A stretch of 64,000 nucleotides of DNA from NCBI GenBank assembly GCA_947037115.1, contig CAMQTN010000006.1, positions 1-64,000 on the forward strand, given 5' to 3'. The translations under genes and the position numbers were made by a program. This stretch comes from an uncultured Lachnospiraceae bacterium. GTDB taxonomy: Bacteria; Bacillota; Clostridia; Lachnospirales; Lachnospiraceae. The notes under the pieces were generated by a model. That model saw only the letters and a list, made by a program, of their open reading frames with translations. It searched no databases and was not told the DNA's origin. How positions within the stretch are numbered: the stretch's first letter is position 1; each line of letters starts with the position of its first letter. This document shows positions 36,333 to 44,599 of this stretch, in pieces.

Positions 36333-36509
36333 TCATTCCTCTAAAATCGAATACTGCAGCATCTCATACAAAAGCTTTGTTCCCTCAGTGATTTCCGCAG
36401 GAAGAAGCGCGCGGGCCACCAGCTTCAAGTCATCCTCCTCCGCATCAATACGCTTTAAATTCGCGTAGTCACCGTCTATACTCACCACCTGATATCGAAA
36501 TGTATTCAT
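36333..36509 (-). CDS. 58-residue conserved hypothetical protein
   Basis: An ATG at 36507-36509 preceded by GGAGGAGGG opens a frame of 58 codons ending in TGA at 36333. The product begins MNTFRYQVVSIDGDYANLKR and continues with an acidic DAEEDDLKLVARALLPAEI and GTKLLYEMLQYSILEE. The compact alternating strand-helix pattern and excellent ribosome-binding site support a real gene despite its size. I have a memory of similar small proteins in Lachnospiraceae, where the start SIDGDYANL and the LLPAEITEGT segment recur. Function unknown. Confidence 0.7.
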   Translation of the reverse strand: MNTFRYQVVSIDGDYANLKRIDAEEDDLKLVARALLPAEITEGTKLLYEMLQYSILEE

Positions 36510-36629
36510 AGATACCCTCCTCCTGCCTCATTAAACGCATAATTACCGATTTGATTGTAACACACTTTCACCCCCAATATCCATCTCTTTTCTATCTCCT
36601 TCGAAAAGCGCCCACAGGCAAAAAAATCC

Positions 36630-36650
36630 CGGAATGCCTACAGCATTCCG
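36630..36650 (-). terminator. Terminator whose loop carries the spoVAC stop codon
   Basis: CGGAATGC and GCATTCCG form an 8-bp stem with a five-base loop, followed leftward by GGGATTTTTTT. The TAG of spoVAC (36638-36640) lies in the loop, so the operon ends right there. Confidence 0.85.
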
Positions 36651-37147
36651 AGACATTTTCCGCCCCAGTACACAAGCCCCAGCACCCAGCTTGTGAAAAT
36701 ACCATAAAGAATCACCGGCCCTGCAATGGTAAATATTTTACATCCGATACCATAGACCTGTCCTTCTTTCTGATACTCGATGGCTGCCGAGGCCACAGAG
36801 TTGGCAAAACCTGTGATCGGCACAAGGGCGCCCGCACCTCCCCACTCCACACATTTGTTATAGATGCCAAAACCCGTGAAAGTCACGCTCAAAAGCACCA
36901 GGAGCATGGAACACCAGGCGCCCGCCGTCTCCTTGTCAATCCCCATGGCATTTGTGGCATAATTTAAAATACACTGTCCGATCACACAGATGATACCGCC
37001 TGTGACAAAGGCTTTCGCCATGCGGACGGGCATACTGTATTTGGGCGTTGTCCGCTCCACATGCTCTCTGTAAGCCTGCTCCTTTTCCTGCTGTGAGCCA
37101 CCTGTTTTGGTCCCTGTCTGTGCTTCATTCATTTCTGCATTTTCCAT
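36638..37147 (-). CDS. spoVAC: Stage V sporulation protein AC
   Basis: The 169-residue product is SpoVAC, the mechanosensitive membrane pore of the SpoVA complex that handles dipicolinic acid. After a hydrophilic N-terminus (about 40 residues) there are four to five membrane helices, with family motifs AFVTGGIICVIGQ, WGGAGALVPITGFANSV and EGQVYGIGCKIF. AGGAGG lies upstream. It follows spoVAB after 62 bp. The stop codon sits in the loop of a terminator, so spoVAD and spoVAE do not follow; spoVAD is at 5436 instead. Confidence 0.95.
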   Translation of the reverse strand: MENAEMNEAQTGTKTGGSQQEKEQAYREHVERTTPKYSMPVRMAKAFVTGGIICVIGQCILNYATNAMGIDKETAGAWCSMLLVLLSVTFTGFGIYNKCVEWGGAGALVPITGFANSVASAAIEYQKEGQVYGIGCKIFTIAGPVILYGIFTSWVLGLVYWGGKCLGML

Positions 37148-37209
37148 CTCTGTCTGTTTCCCTCCTTACTGTGTACTGTCAACGCTTCCCTTTTCCCTTT
37201 TTCCCTGCG

Positions 37210-37695
37210 CTAAAACATATTCTGCGTAAAATAAATCAGGCTCCCCAAAAACTTTCCGACCGCCACCGCCAGAATCGCGATCCCCAGCCCGTGCCTGAAA
37301 CCGATTCTTCTGGCAAAGACAGGAATGGTATTCAACATTTCCGCAATGGCAAGAGCCAGACATCCCACAAAAATTCCCGCAAACAGGCCAAACACAATCT
37401 GGATCAGCGTACCGGTCAGATTCCACACGCCCTCCGTCGCAGCCGCCCCGAAAACCTCATGCAGCCGCACATAATACCCGATCTGTCCCCACTTGCTGTA
37501 AATGCTCAGGAAACTTCCCATAAGCGTCCCAAAAATCACCGATTCCTCCAGCACAAACACCTTGTTTGCCACATGCATTTTCCCCGCAAACCGAGGGATC
37601 AACCCCACAGAAATCAGGACGGTAAACACGCCCGCCGACACGATCAGCCCTGCGCTCACGCCGATCACTGCCAAAAGAAGCTGTTTAAGAAACAT
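37210..37695 (-). CDS. spoVAB: Stage V sporulation protein AB
   Basis: The ATG at 37695 has GGGAGGG upstream and overlaps the end of spoVAA by 11 bp; a longer frame to 37728 lies inside spoVAA. The 161-residue product has about five membrane helices with the family segment LISVGLIPRFAGKMHVA and GLFAGIFVGCLALAIAEMLN near the middle. SpoVAB occurs only in a subset of spore formers and is needed for forespore dipicolinate uptake with SpoVAA. It belongs to the three-gene unit AA-AB-AC. Confidence 0.93.
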   Translation of the reverse strand: MFLKQLLLAVIGVSAGLIVSAGVFTVLISVGLIPRFAGKMHVANKVFVLEESVIFGTLMGSFLSIYSKWGQIGYYVRLHEVFGAAATEGVWNLTGTLIQIVFGLFAGIFVGCLALAIAEMLNTIPVFARRIGFRHGLGIAILAVAVGKFLGSLIYFTQNMF

Positions 37696-38320
37696 CAATC
37701 GTCTTTCCCTCCCTGTCCGCCGTCGCAATGAGCGACTGATTCACATCCTTCTCATAAATCCGCATTTCCACCTCAATAGGCGTCGGATCCTTCGTGATCC
37801 GCCTGCCGCCAATGTGATTAAAAAAGACAATGATCCCGACCGCCAGCCCCGCGGAGTAGGCCAGTTCCAAAATCCCGTACCCGTCGCTGGGCGCGCCCAT
37901 CACCATCTCATTAATTTTGGAAAACACACTGCTGATCCCGATATCGTTGTGAAATGCCATAATCGTAAAGCCTGTGCCGAAAAAACTGATCAACGCCACA
38001 AAGGCAAGCTTGCACCACTGGACAAAACCCTTGTGCCTGTCCACATCAATCCATTCCACCACCACGTCCGTCTCACCCAGACTTTCCACACTTGCACCGG
38101 GACAGGCCTTCTCAATCTCCGCAATAACCTTGAGCACACTGATCACCTGTCTCCTGCTCTCCCCCTTTTGAAATTTCCACAGTCTGAGCGCTTTGGCCTT
38201 TGCAAGTACATGGGGATCGGCGCAGGTAAGCGACGCGATATCTTTGACGCACACTTCCTCTGTCTGCATCTCCACATTCTGCTCCGCTTTCAAATATATT
38301 GTCGTGCTTTTAGTTGACAT
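37685..38320 (-). CDS. spoVAA: Stage V sporulation protein AA
   Basis: The 211-residue product is SpoVAA: a soluble N-terminal domain (residues 1-105) with a strand-helix pattern (TIYLKAEQNVEMQT, CVKDIASLTCADP), then two membrane helices around FVQWCKLAFVALISFFGTGF and GLAVGIIVFFNHIGG. GGAGAAG precedes the ATG. It is the first gene of the AA-AB-AC unit and has a sigma-G-like promoter 43 bp upstream, matching that of spoVAD. It acts in the inner forespore membrane. Confidence 0.93.
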   Translation of the reverse strand: MSTKSTTIYLKAEQNVEMQTEEVCVKDIASLTCADPHVLAKAKALRLWKFQKGESRRQVISVLKVIAEIEKACPGASVESLGETDVVVEWIDVDRHKGFVQWCKLAFVALISFFGTGFTIMAFHNDIGISSVFSKINEMVMGAPSDGYGILELAYSAGLAVGIIVFFNHIGGRRITKDPTPIEVEMRIYEKDVNQSLIATADREGKTIDVS

Positions 38321-38362
38321 AACTTCTCCAATTCATAACTGCCATTCTCTCGATTTAAAAGG

Positions 38363-38392
38363 TAGTATAATAAATTTTTTTTGTTTTATACG
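38363..38392 (-). promoter_or_regulatory. Candidate sigma-G promoter of spoVAA-AB-AC
   Basis: Read leftward, CGTATA and TATACTA are 17 bases apart. The box at 6575-6604 before spoVAD has the same -35 word, same spacing and CATACTA. The -10 ends 43 bp before the spoVAA ATG. Confidence 0.7.
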
Positions 38393-38403
38393 CTTTTTTC
38401 CTG

Positions 38404-38412
38404 TGCTATACT
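38404..38412 (+). promoter_or_regulatory. Extended -10 promoter of the DUF3842 gene
   Basis: TGCTATACT is an extended -10 (TG-N-TATACT). No good -35 lies at the right distance. It sits 38 bp before the ATG at 38450 and is back-to-back with the spoVAA promoter. Confidence 0.45.
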
Positions 38413-38449
38413 TTTAATAAAAAAAGAAAATCGGGAGGCACAGGATTTC

Positions 38450-38857
38450 ATGACGAAAATTACCATCATAGACGGTCAGGGCGGCCGCATCGGCAAAACA
38501 GTCATAGAACAGATCAGGACAAGGCAGATCGATGCCGCGCTTTATGCCATCGGCACCAACACTACAGCCACCGCCGCCATGCTGAAAGCGGGTGCGGATT
38601 TCGGCGCTACCGGAGAAAACGCAGCTCTGGTAAATGTGAATGACGCGGATTTCGTCATAGGACCTGTGGGAATTGTCTTTGCAAACGCCCTGCTCGGTGA
38701 AATCACGCCGGCCGTCGCCACAGCCGTTGGCGCAGGCAAAGCCTTCAAGATCCTGATTCCCGTAAACCGCTGCAACCACTATATTGCAGGATGCGCGGAA
38801 AATTCTCTTGGCGAATATATCCGCATCGCAGTTGACCGGCTGGAATCCATGCTGTAA
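38450..38857 (+). CDS. DUF3842 protein
   Basis: The ATG at 38450 follows GGGAGG; an upstream frame start at 38381 lies in the promoter. The 135-residue product opens with TKITIIDGQGGRIGKTVIEQ, a nucleotide-binding-like Gly-rich loop, followed by an alternating strand-helix pattern (YAIGTNTTATAAMLKAGAD, DFVIGPVGIVFANALLGEIT, and NRCNHYIAGC at the end). This is the DUF3842 family, found in Clostridia, of unknown role. The fold suggests a Rossmann-like small-molecule or nucleotide binder. A GH42 gene follows 58 bp later on the same strand. Confidence 0.85.
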   Translation: MTKITIIDGQGGRIGKTVIEQIRTRQIDAALYAIGTNTTATAAMLKAGADFGATGENAALVNVNDADFVIGPVGIVFANALLGEITPAVATAVGAGKAFKILIPVNRCNHYIAGCAENSLGEYIRIAVDRLESML

Positions 38858-38915
38858 CAGGACTTTTCCACAGCAGACCTGCGTATGGCGTTTCAAACAT
38901 TTGGGAGGAAAACAG

Positions 38916-40967
38916 ATGAACACAGACAGACTTCTCTTTGGCGCAGCATATTATGACGAATATCTGCCCGCAGACCGTATGGAAACGGATATGGAAATGA
39001 TGAAACGGGCGGGCATGAACGTAATCCGCATCGCAGAATCTACATGGAGCACCTGGGAACCCCAGGATGGCGTTTTCGACTTTACCCATCTGCACCGGAT
39101 GCTGACCTGCTCCAAAAAGCACGGCATTTCAGTTATTGTGGGCACACCCACTTACGCGGTTCCCACATGGCTTGTACGCAAGTATCCTGACATCCTCACC
39201 GAGACTCATACAGGACAGGAGCGCTATGGCCGCAGACAGAATATGGACATCGCCCATCCCATGTACCTGAAACATGCAGAGCGGATCATCCGCAGACTTA
39301 TGGAGGAAGCGCAGGCATACGATCACATGATCGGTTTTCAGTTAGACAATGAGACCAAGTCCTACGACACCTGCTCCGCCTATGCCCAGAAGAAATTTGT
39401 CACTTATATCCGGGAGCTTTTTCACGACGACCTGGAACTTTTAAATCGTGCCTGGGGACTGGATTACTGGAGCAACCGAATCAACGCCTGGGAGGACTTC
39501 CCTGACGTGCGCGGTACCATCAACGCAAGTCTGGGCGCCGCCTACCAGAAATTTCAGAGAAAACTCGTGACGGATTTTCTTGTCTGGCAGAAGGAAATCG
39601 TCGCTTCCTACGCGCGTCCGGATCAGTTTATCACACACAATTTTGATTATGACTGGACTGGTCATTCTTACGGGATGCAGACCGAAGTTGACCAATGGGA
39701 AGCCGCGGACGCAGTTACGGTTGCCGGCTGCGACATCTATCATCCCTCCGCTCAGGACCTGACCGGCAAGGAGATCGCCTTCGGCGGCGCCATCGCCCGC
39801 TCCTTAAAAAAGGACAACTATCTGGTTCTGGAAACGCAGGCACAGGGAAACCACGGCTGGCTTTCCTATCCCGGACAGCTTCGCATGCAGGCGTTCAGCC
39901 ATCTTGCAAATGGAGCCAACGCCGTCGAATACTGGCACTGGCATTCCATCCACAATGCCATCGAGTCTTACTGGAAAGGCGTCTTAAGCCACAACCTGCG
40001 GGAAAACGCCACCTACAGGGAAACCTGCCGGATCGGCTCAGACTTTTCAGAATGCGGTACTCATCTGGTCAATTTAAAGAAAGACTGCCAGGCTGGCATT
40101 CTTCTTGACAATGTATCTCTGGATGCCCTGCGCTGGTTTTCCATTCCAAACGGGCCCTCCTACAACGATATTTTCCGTTGGGTTTTTGACTCACTCTATG
40201 AGCTGAATGTGGAATGCGATATTCTTTCACCGAATGACATTAATCAGTTTGGTCAATACAAGCTGATCATTACCCCTGCTCTCTACAGTGTTTCCGATGA
40301 GCTGGCAGACGCGCTGAAACACTATGTGGAATCGGGCGGCGTCCTGCTCTCCACTTTCAAAACCGCGGTGGCAGACAGAATGCTCAAAATCTATCACGAC
40401 GATCTGCCACACGGGCTGACTGATGTTTTCGGCATGACCTATGATCAGTTTACGGACGGAGTCAATGTAGGGTTAAAAAAAGAGCCGGGCAATATTATGA
40501 CCAATACAGTCAATACGGCTTCCGGCTCAGACGAGCACGCTCACTGCGTCCATCACTGGATGGAACTTCTCAACCCCGACAAGGCCGAAACACTGGCCTT
40601 TTATGCGCACTCCCACTGGGGCGACCAGGCCGCCATCACAGGAAACCAATTCGGTCAGGGCTATGCCGCCTATCTGGGCTGTTATACTGACCAGGAGGTG
40701 TTGGGAAAACTGCTCTCCTTCCTCTGTGAGAAGGCATGCATCCCCATGGAGCCCGACACTTATCCCATTGTGATCAAACGGGGCACAAACGGTCTGCAAA
40801 AGAAAATCGCCTACTACTTCAACTATTCCGAAGAAACCGTCCGGACTGCGTATCACGGCCCGGACGCCCATGTACTTCTGGGCAAAAAAGAAGGGGAACA
40901 TATCGTGAAAGACGGCGATCCGCTCACCCTGTCCTGCTGGGATTTCATAATTCTGGAGGAGGTATAA
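38916..40967 (+). CDS. GH42 beta-galactosidase
   Basis: The ATG at 38916 has GGGAGG upstream, a better start than 38784, which lies inside the DUF3842 gene. The 683-residue product has the GH42 domain order: TIM barrel (ESTWSTWEPQDGVFDF, GFQLDNETKSYDT with acid/base Glu146, VLETQAQGNHGW with nucleophile Glu306), a trimerisation domain (ILSPNDINQFGQYKLIITPAL) and a C-terminal beta domain. No signal peptide, so it acts inside on imported galactosides, and no transporter or regulator is adjacent. Which galactoside it takes cannot be told from sequence. Confidence 0.92.
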   Translation: MNTDRLLFGAAYYDEYLPADRMETDMEMMKRAGMNVIRIAESTWSTWEPQDGVFDFTHLHRMLTCSKKHGISVIVGTPTYAVPTWLVRKYPDILTETHTGQERYGRRQNMDIAHPMYLKHAERIIRRLMEEAQAYDHMIGFQLDNETKSYDTCSAYAQKKFVTYIRELFHDDLELLNRAWGLDYWSNRINAWEDFPDVRGTINASLGAAYQKFQRKLVTDFLVWQKEIVASYARPDQFITHNFDYDWTGHSYGMQTEVDQWEAADAVTVAGCDIYHPSAQDLTGKEIAFGGAIARSLKKDNYLVLETQAQGNHGWLSYPGQLRMQAFSHLANGANAVEYWHWHSIHNAIESYWKGVLSHNLRENATYRETCRIGSDFSECGTHLVNLKKDCQAGILLDNVSLDALRWFSIPNGPSYNDIFRWVFDSLYELNVECDILSPNDINQFGQYKLIITPALYSVSDELADALKHYVESGGVLLSTFKTAVADRMLKIYHDDLPHGLTDVFGMTYDQFTDGVNVGLKKEPGNIMTNTVNTASGSDEHAHCVHHWMELLNPDKAETLAFYAHSHWGDQAAITGNQFGQGYAAYLGCYTDQEVLGKLLSFLCEKACIPMEPDTYPIVIKRGTNGLQKKIAYYFNYSEETVRTAYHGPDAHVLLGKKEGEHIVKDGDPLTLSCWDFIILEEV

Positions 40968-41043
40968 GCAGCCGGCAACTGTCCCGCCATATTCCTGCCT
41001 CTCAATCAAAAATCCATAAATACCTTGCCTTTAGGTATCGGAT

Positions 41044-42312
41044 ATGAGAAAATGTATGGCAGCGCGTTGGCAAAAAACACCTTTGCGGGGAAGTGTGGAA
41101 TCAATGAGACAATCTTTTCTATCATCCATTTCTAAAGAAGGTCCGAAAACTTCAGAAAACAGGAAACATCTCACGTACACAGTCGTTTTTATGATTGTAA
41201 TTGTACTGCTTGGCATAAAGAGTTTTCAGGGATTAGTGGATTTCTATGTAAATGATGTTACGGACTATAACGAGTGGACAGCCGATCTGGGAAATAAATT
41301 CGAGACGGATGAAGCATCCAGTTTCTACGGGAAACTGCAGTTTATCAATTTTAATGGGGCAGTCAGGAACGTGTTGGGACAGCACGAAATGAACAATATC
41401 ATAAAATTGAATAACGGATACCTGCTGCAGCCGCATTCCCCTGCCGATGATAACCTCCTGAAAACCTATTCCGACAATGTGATTGCCTTAGACCGCTATT
41501 TAAAAGAGAAGGGAATTGCTTTCATCTATGTGGTGCCTCCCTATACAGTCAGCAAATACGACCCGGAACTACCGACAGGCATCTATGATTATGCGAATGC
41601 AAATATTGACCATTTTATGGAGCTGCTTGAACCGGCAGGCGTTCCCACTATGGATCTGCGGGAGCTTATGCATGAAGACGGGCTCAACCAATATGATATG
41701 ATGTACAGAACAGACCACCACTGGACCACAGAAGCGGCCTTTTACACCTATGGCAAACTGGAAGACCGGCTGGTTGATCAGCTTCACTGCAAAGTCGATG
41801 AGCGCATCAGCGATATTGACAATTACAACGTGATTACCTATGAGAAGTGGCATCTTGGATCATATGGGCAGCGAACCGGCAGCTATTTTGCCGGCATTGA
41901 TGATTTTAATCTGTTCGTTCCCAGATTTTCTACAACGATCCAGCGTCTCAGCGATTCGGAACAGGGCAGTATGCCACAACTCCTGTATGACATGGAACCT
42001 TTACAAAACAGAGACACGAAATCAAAATACACTTATGATCATGTCTTTGATGATACACTCGATGATTACAGAAACCTAGATTGTCCCAATGACAGGAAAA
42101 TCATGATTCTTACGGACTCTTTTGGCAAAGCCCTCACTCCTTATCTGGTCATGGGTTTTCAGGAAGTCCGATATGTTGCCGACGATGAAATGGAGCAGTT
42201 TACAAAGGAATATATCGACCAATATGCTCCGGATGCGGTAATCATCCTGTATCACGCCGACTGCCTGTCTGACCAGAATGACAAATTAAACTTCATTGAT
42301 TTTAAAAACTGA
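41044..42312 (+). CDS. AlgX/AlgJ-like SGNH O-acetylation protein
   Basis: The frame opens at 41044; an ATG at 41104 preceded by GGGGAAG may be the true start, giving 402 residues. A membrane anchor (about 47-62 from 41044) is followed by an outer domain of the SGNH/AlgX type: YVVPPYTVSKYDPELP, the DHHW signature RTDHHWT near 221-227, and the GDSxxR-like LTDSFGKAL near 357-365 carrying the catalytic Ser. Such proteins place acetyl groups on polysaccharides with an MBOAT partner, here the next gene (53 bp downstream). The target polymer is unknown. Confidence 0.85.
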   Translation: MRKCMAARWQKTPLRGSVESMRQSFLSSISKEGPKTSENRKHLTYTVVFMIVIVLLGIKSFQGLVDFYVNDVTDYNEWTADLGNKFETDEASSFYGKLQFINFNGAVRNVLGQHEMNNIIKLNNGYLLQPHSPADDNLLKTYSDNVIALDRYLKEKGIAFIYVVPPYTVSKYDPELPTGIYDYANANIDHFMELLEPAGVPTMDLRELMHEDGLNQYDMMYRTDHHWTTEAAFYTYGKLEDRLVDQLHCKVDERISDIDNYNVITYEKWHLGSYGQRTGSYFAGIDDFNLFVPRFSTTIQRLSDSEQGSMPQLLYDMEPLQNRDTKSKYTYDHVFDDTLDDYRNLDCPNDRKIMILTDSFGKALTPYLVMGFQEVRYVADDEMEQFTKEYIDQYAPDAVIILYHADCLSDQNDKLNFIDFKN

Positions 42313-42365
42313 TTCACTCCATTATCATTAACTGCCATTTCATTCTGTAACGGGAGATCACAAAT

Positions 42366-43796
42366 ATGGTTTTTTCCAGCTTACTGTTTACCTTTATATT
42401 TTTGCCCCTTGTCACAGGTCTCTTCTATCTTTCCAGGGAAAAGTACCGGAATTATGTCCTGCTTGCGGCAAGCTTTCTGTTTTATGCCTACGGCGAACCG
42501 GACTTCGTATATATCATGCTTTTCTCTATCATACTCAATTACTGTTTTTCCTTATTAATCCACCGGGCTAACATGGCGGCACGGCATGGACAGGCCAGAC
42601 TCTGCCTGTTTGCAGATGTCGCTTTGAATCTGGCTCTTTTATTTATCTACAAATATCTGAATTTTGCCATATCCATAGGGAACACCCTGTTTAAAAAGGA
42701 ACTTTCCCTGCCTGATATCGCATTGCCGATCGGCATCTCCTTCTTTACCTTTCAGGCACTGTCATACGTTATAGACGTCTATTATGGGCGCGTAAACGTA
42801 CAGAAAAACCCTCTTTATCTTGCACTGTATATCTCTTTTTTCCCACAATTGATTGCCGGCCCCATCGTGCGGTATCATTCGATAGAACAGCAGATAGCGA
42901 AACGCACCTGTTCCATAGATAAATTTGGCGAGGGGACCCGGAGATTCCTGTTGGGATTTTGTAAAAAAGTGTTACTGGCAAACCATTTATCAATCGTAGC
43001 CATGCATATTCAGGCGTCTGATGTGCATACCACTACTCCGTCCTTATTATGGCTGGGTTCAATCTGCTATTCGTTACAGATTTTCTATGATTTTTCAGGA
43101 TATTCCGACATGGCAATCGGGCTGGGAAAAATATTCGGTTTTGAGTTTGAAGAAAACTTCAATTATCCATATATTTCCCGTTCCATTACTGAATTCTGGA
43201 GAAGATGGCATATTTCTTTGGGGCAGTGGTTCCGGGACTACGTTTATATTCCGCTTGGAGGTTCCAAATCTTCTGTGCCGAAACATATTGTCAATTTGCT
43301 GATTGTCTGGCTGTTGACCGGCATATGGCATGGGGCAGACTATAATTTTATCATTTGGGGCCTGACCTACTTTTTCCTCCTCGTGATAGAAAAATATATC
43401 GTTAAACCGGAGCAGAGAGACAACAGGATAATACAAATTTTATGGCGCGTGGTCACATTACTTTGTATCAATTTTGCCTGGGTGCTCTTTAATTTCCCTC
43501 ACCTGCGGGACGGGATTCGATATTGTCTGGCTATGCTGGGTTATTACGGGATCCCCTTTGAAATGATAAATGATGAGCTCGTAAAATATATGCGCGAATA
43601 TGGTTTCTTCCTCCTTGCCGGGCTGTTATTCGCAACACCAATTGCCAGAATCATCGGTTCTGCTGTGGAGCGGAACAAACTGCTCTCCCATGTGTCCGCC
43701 CTCCTGTTACCTGTCTGCTATGGAATCCTCTTTTTATGGGCTGTGTCCTTTTTGATTTTGGGCGCACATAATCCCTTTATCTATTTTAATTTTTAA
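42366..43796 (+). CDS. AlgI-like MBOAT acyltransferase
   Basis: The 476-residue membrane protein has about ten to eleven helices and the MBOAT signature: ALPIGISFFTFQALSY, the FWRRWHISLGQWFRDYVYIP stretch, and GIWHGADYNFIIWG with the conserved His. It moves acetyl groups from cytoplasmic donors across the membrane. A DltB role is excluded by the neighbour: the partner at 41044 is AlgX-like, not DltD-like. The two form an acetylation pair for an exopolysaccharide or teichoic-type polymer. More AT-rich than the GC-rich core. Confidence 0.92.
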   Translation: MVFSSLLFTFIFLPLVTGLFYLSREKYRNYVLLAASFLFYAYGEPDFVYIMLFSIILNYCFSLLIHRANMAARHGQARLCLFADVALNLALLFIYKYLNFAISIGNTLFKKELSLPDIALPIGISFFTFQALSYVIDVYYGRVNVQKNPLYLALYISFFPQLIAGPIVRYHSIEQQIAKRTCSIDKFGEGTRRFLLGFCKKVLLANHLSIVAMHIQASDVHTTTPSLLWLGSICYSLQIFYDFSGYSDMAIGLGKIFGFEFEENFNYPYISRSITEFWRRWHISLGQWFRDYVYIPLGGSKSSVPKHIVNLLIVWLLTGIWHGADYNFIIWGLTYFFLLVIEKYIVKPEQRDNRIIQILWRVVTLLCINFAWVLFNFPHLRDGIRYCLAMLGYYGIPFEMINDELVKYMREYGFFLLAGLLFATPIARIIGSAVERNKLLSHVSALLLPVCYGILFLWAVSFLILGAHNPFIYFNF

Positions 43797-43817
43797 GCGG
43801 CCAGTCTGCGGCCATCC

Positions 43818-44258
43818 CTAGAATATCCCGAAAATTTTCTCCTGGAACGTCCCGCACAGATCCTCAAATGTGGTGTAATTGATCTGGGCGCTGTCCCTGA
43901 AACGCCCGCGCCATTCATCCCTGAGCGCGTCCGCCAGAATTTCCGCGCACTCGCTCTCCGTCAACAAAATCGACGGGAAAACATAATAAATCATATACAG
44001 GTTGATGTCCATCTGGCTCCTGCTGCTGATCTTTCCCTTCCTGCCAAAGCGGGCCGCCACCGCATCCGCAAATGCCGCCGCCACCTGGGCCGCCGCCTCT
44101 TTTCTGTCCTTTGCATTTTCCACATAACCCGTCATCTCTGCCAGCGCGTCACTGTTTTTCTCCCGGAAAACTTCCATTCTCTCCTTGTAAACTTTCTTTT
44201 TAATGCGGTGCATCATCGCCTCCATATCATCAAACATCGATCCAGCCTGCTCTAACAT
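43818..44258 (-). CDS. Uncharacterised helical protein
   Basis: The start is set at 44258: a GTG at 44321 would lie across the tRNA-Trp promoter, whereas GGAAAGGGAC precedes the ATG at 44258. The 146-residue product is mostly helix with Met-rich DDMEAMMHRIKK at the front, a central MTGYVENAKDRKEAAAQVAAA and a C-terminal acidic and aromatic end (CGTFQEKIFGIF). No membrane segment or motif is seen. It converges with the MBOAT gene. Function unknown. Confidence 0.6.
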   Translation of the reverse strand: MLEQAGSMFDDMEAMMHRIKKKVYKERMEVFREKNSDALAEMTGYVENAKDRKEAAAQVAAAFADAVAARFGRKGKISSRSQMDINLYMIYYVFPSILLTESECAEILADALRDEWRGRFRDSAQINYTTFEDLCGTFQEKIFGIF

Positions 44259-44304
44259 ACTTTGTCCCTTTCCTTTCTTTTGATACATTCCTGTAAATAT
44301 TTCC

Positions 44305-44333
44305 TTGCGCTTCTTTTCCACCTGTGCTATAAT
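44305..44333 (+). promoter_or_regulatory. Promoter of tRNA-Trp
   Basis: TTGCGC and a consensus TATAAT (with extended TGC) are 17 bases apart, 39 bp before the tRNA. Very strong match. Confidence 0.8.
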
Positions 44334-44371
44334 AATTTTCGGCGGTTTTCATAATAACTGCCAAACTGCTA

Positions 44372-44442
44372 AGGGGCATAGTTCAAAGGTAGAACAGTGG
44401 TCTCCAAAACCATCGATGTGGGTTCGATTCCTACTGCCCCTG
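44372..44442 (+). tRNA. tRNA-Trp (CCA anticodon)
   Basis: AGGGGCA and TGCCCCT form the acceptor stem. The D arm GTTCAAAGGTAGAAC, the anticodon arm with loop CTCCAAA (anticodon CCA) and the T arm GTGGGTTCGATTCCTAC are all present. The discriminator base is G at 44442; CCA is not encoded. A terminator follows immediately, so it is a single-gene unit. Confidence 0.95.
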
Positions 44443-44452
44443 TTGTCATGAC

Positions 44453-44479
44453 CCGTGAGTTTTTACTCACGGATTTTTT
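44453..44479 (+). terminator. Terminator of tRNA-Trp
   Basis: CCGTGAG and CTCACGG enclose TTTTTA and are followed by ATTTTTT, a textbook rho-independent terminator 10 bp past the tRNA. Confidence 0.9.
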
Positions 44480-44599
44480 ATATGCACACGCCCGCATATA
44501 GTATATAGTTGCTGCCGCAGCATGCGGGCTGCGCGGCGAGCGGAAAATCTTCCCACTCGATTACAGATTCATTCTAATCATACAGGAGAGGAGTCACCC

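Noticed and set aside
40968..41043. ATACCT/TAGGTAT hairpin after the GH42 gene as terminator
   Set aside because: Short stem and no T-run.
43797..43817. GGCC repeats after the MBOAT gene as terminator
   Set aside because: Four-base arms and no T-run; too weak.
44489..44526. CCCGCAT/ATGCGGG inverted repeat upstream of the small lipoprotein
   Set aside because: Seven-base arms with a loop over 20 bases; chance or weak structure, no clear function.
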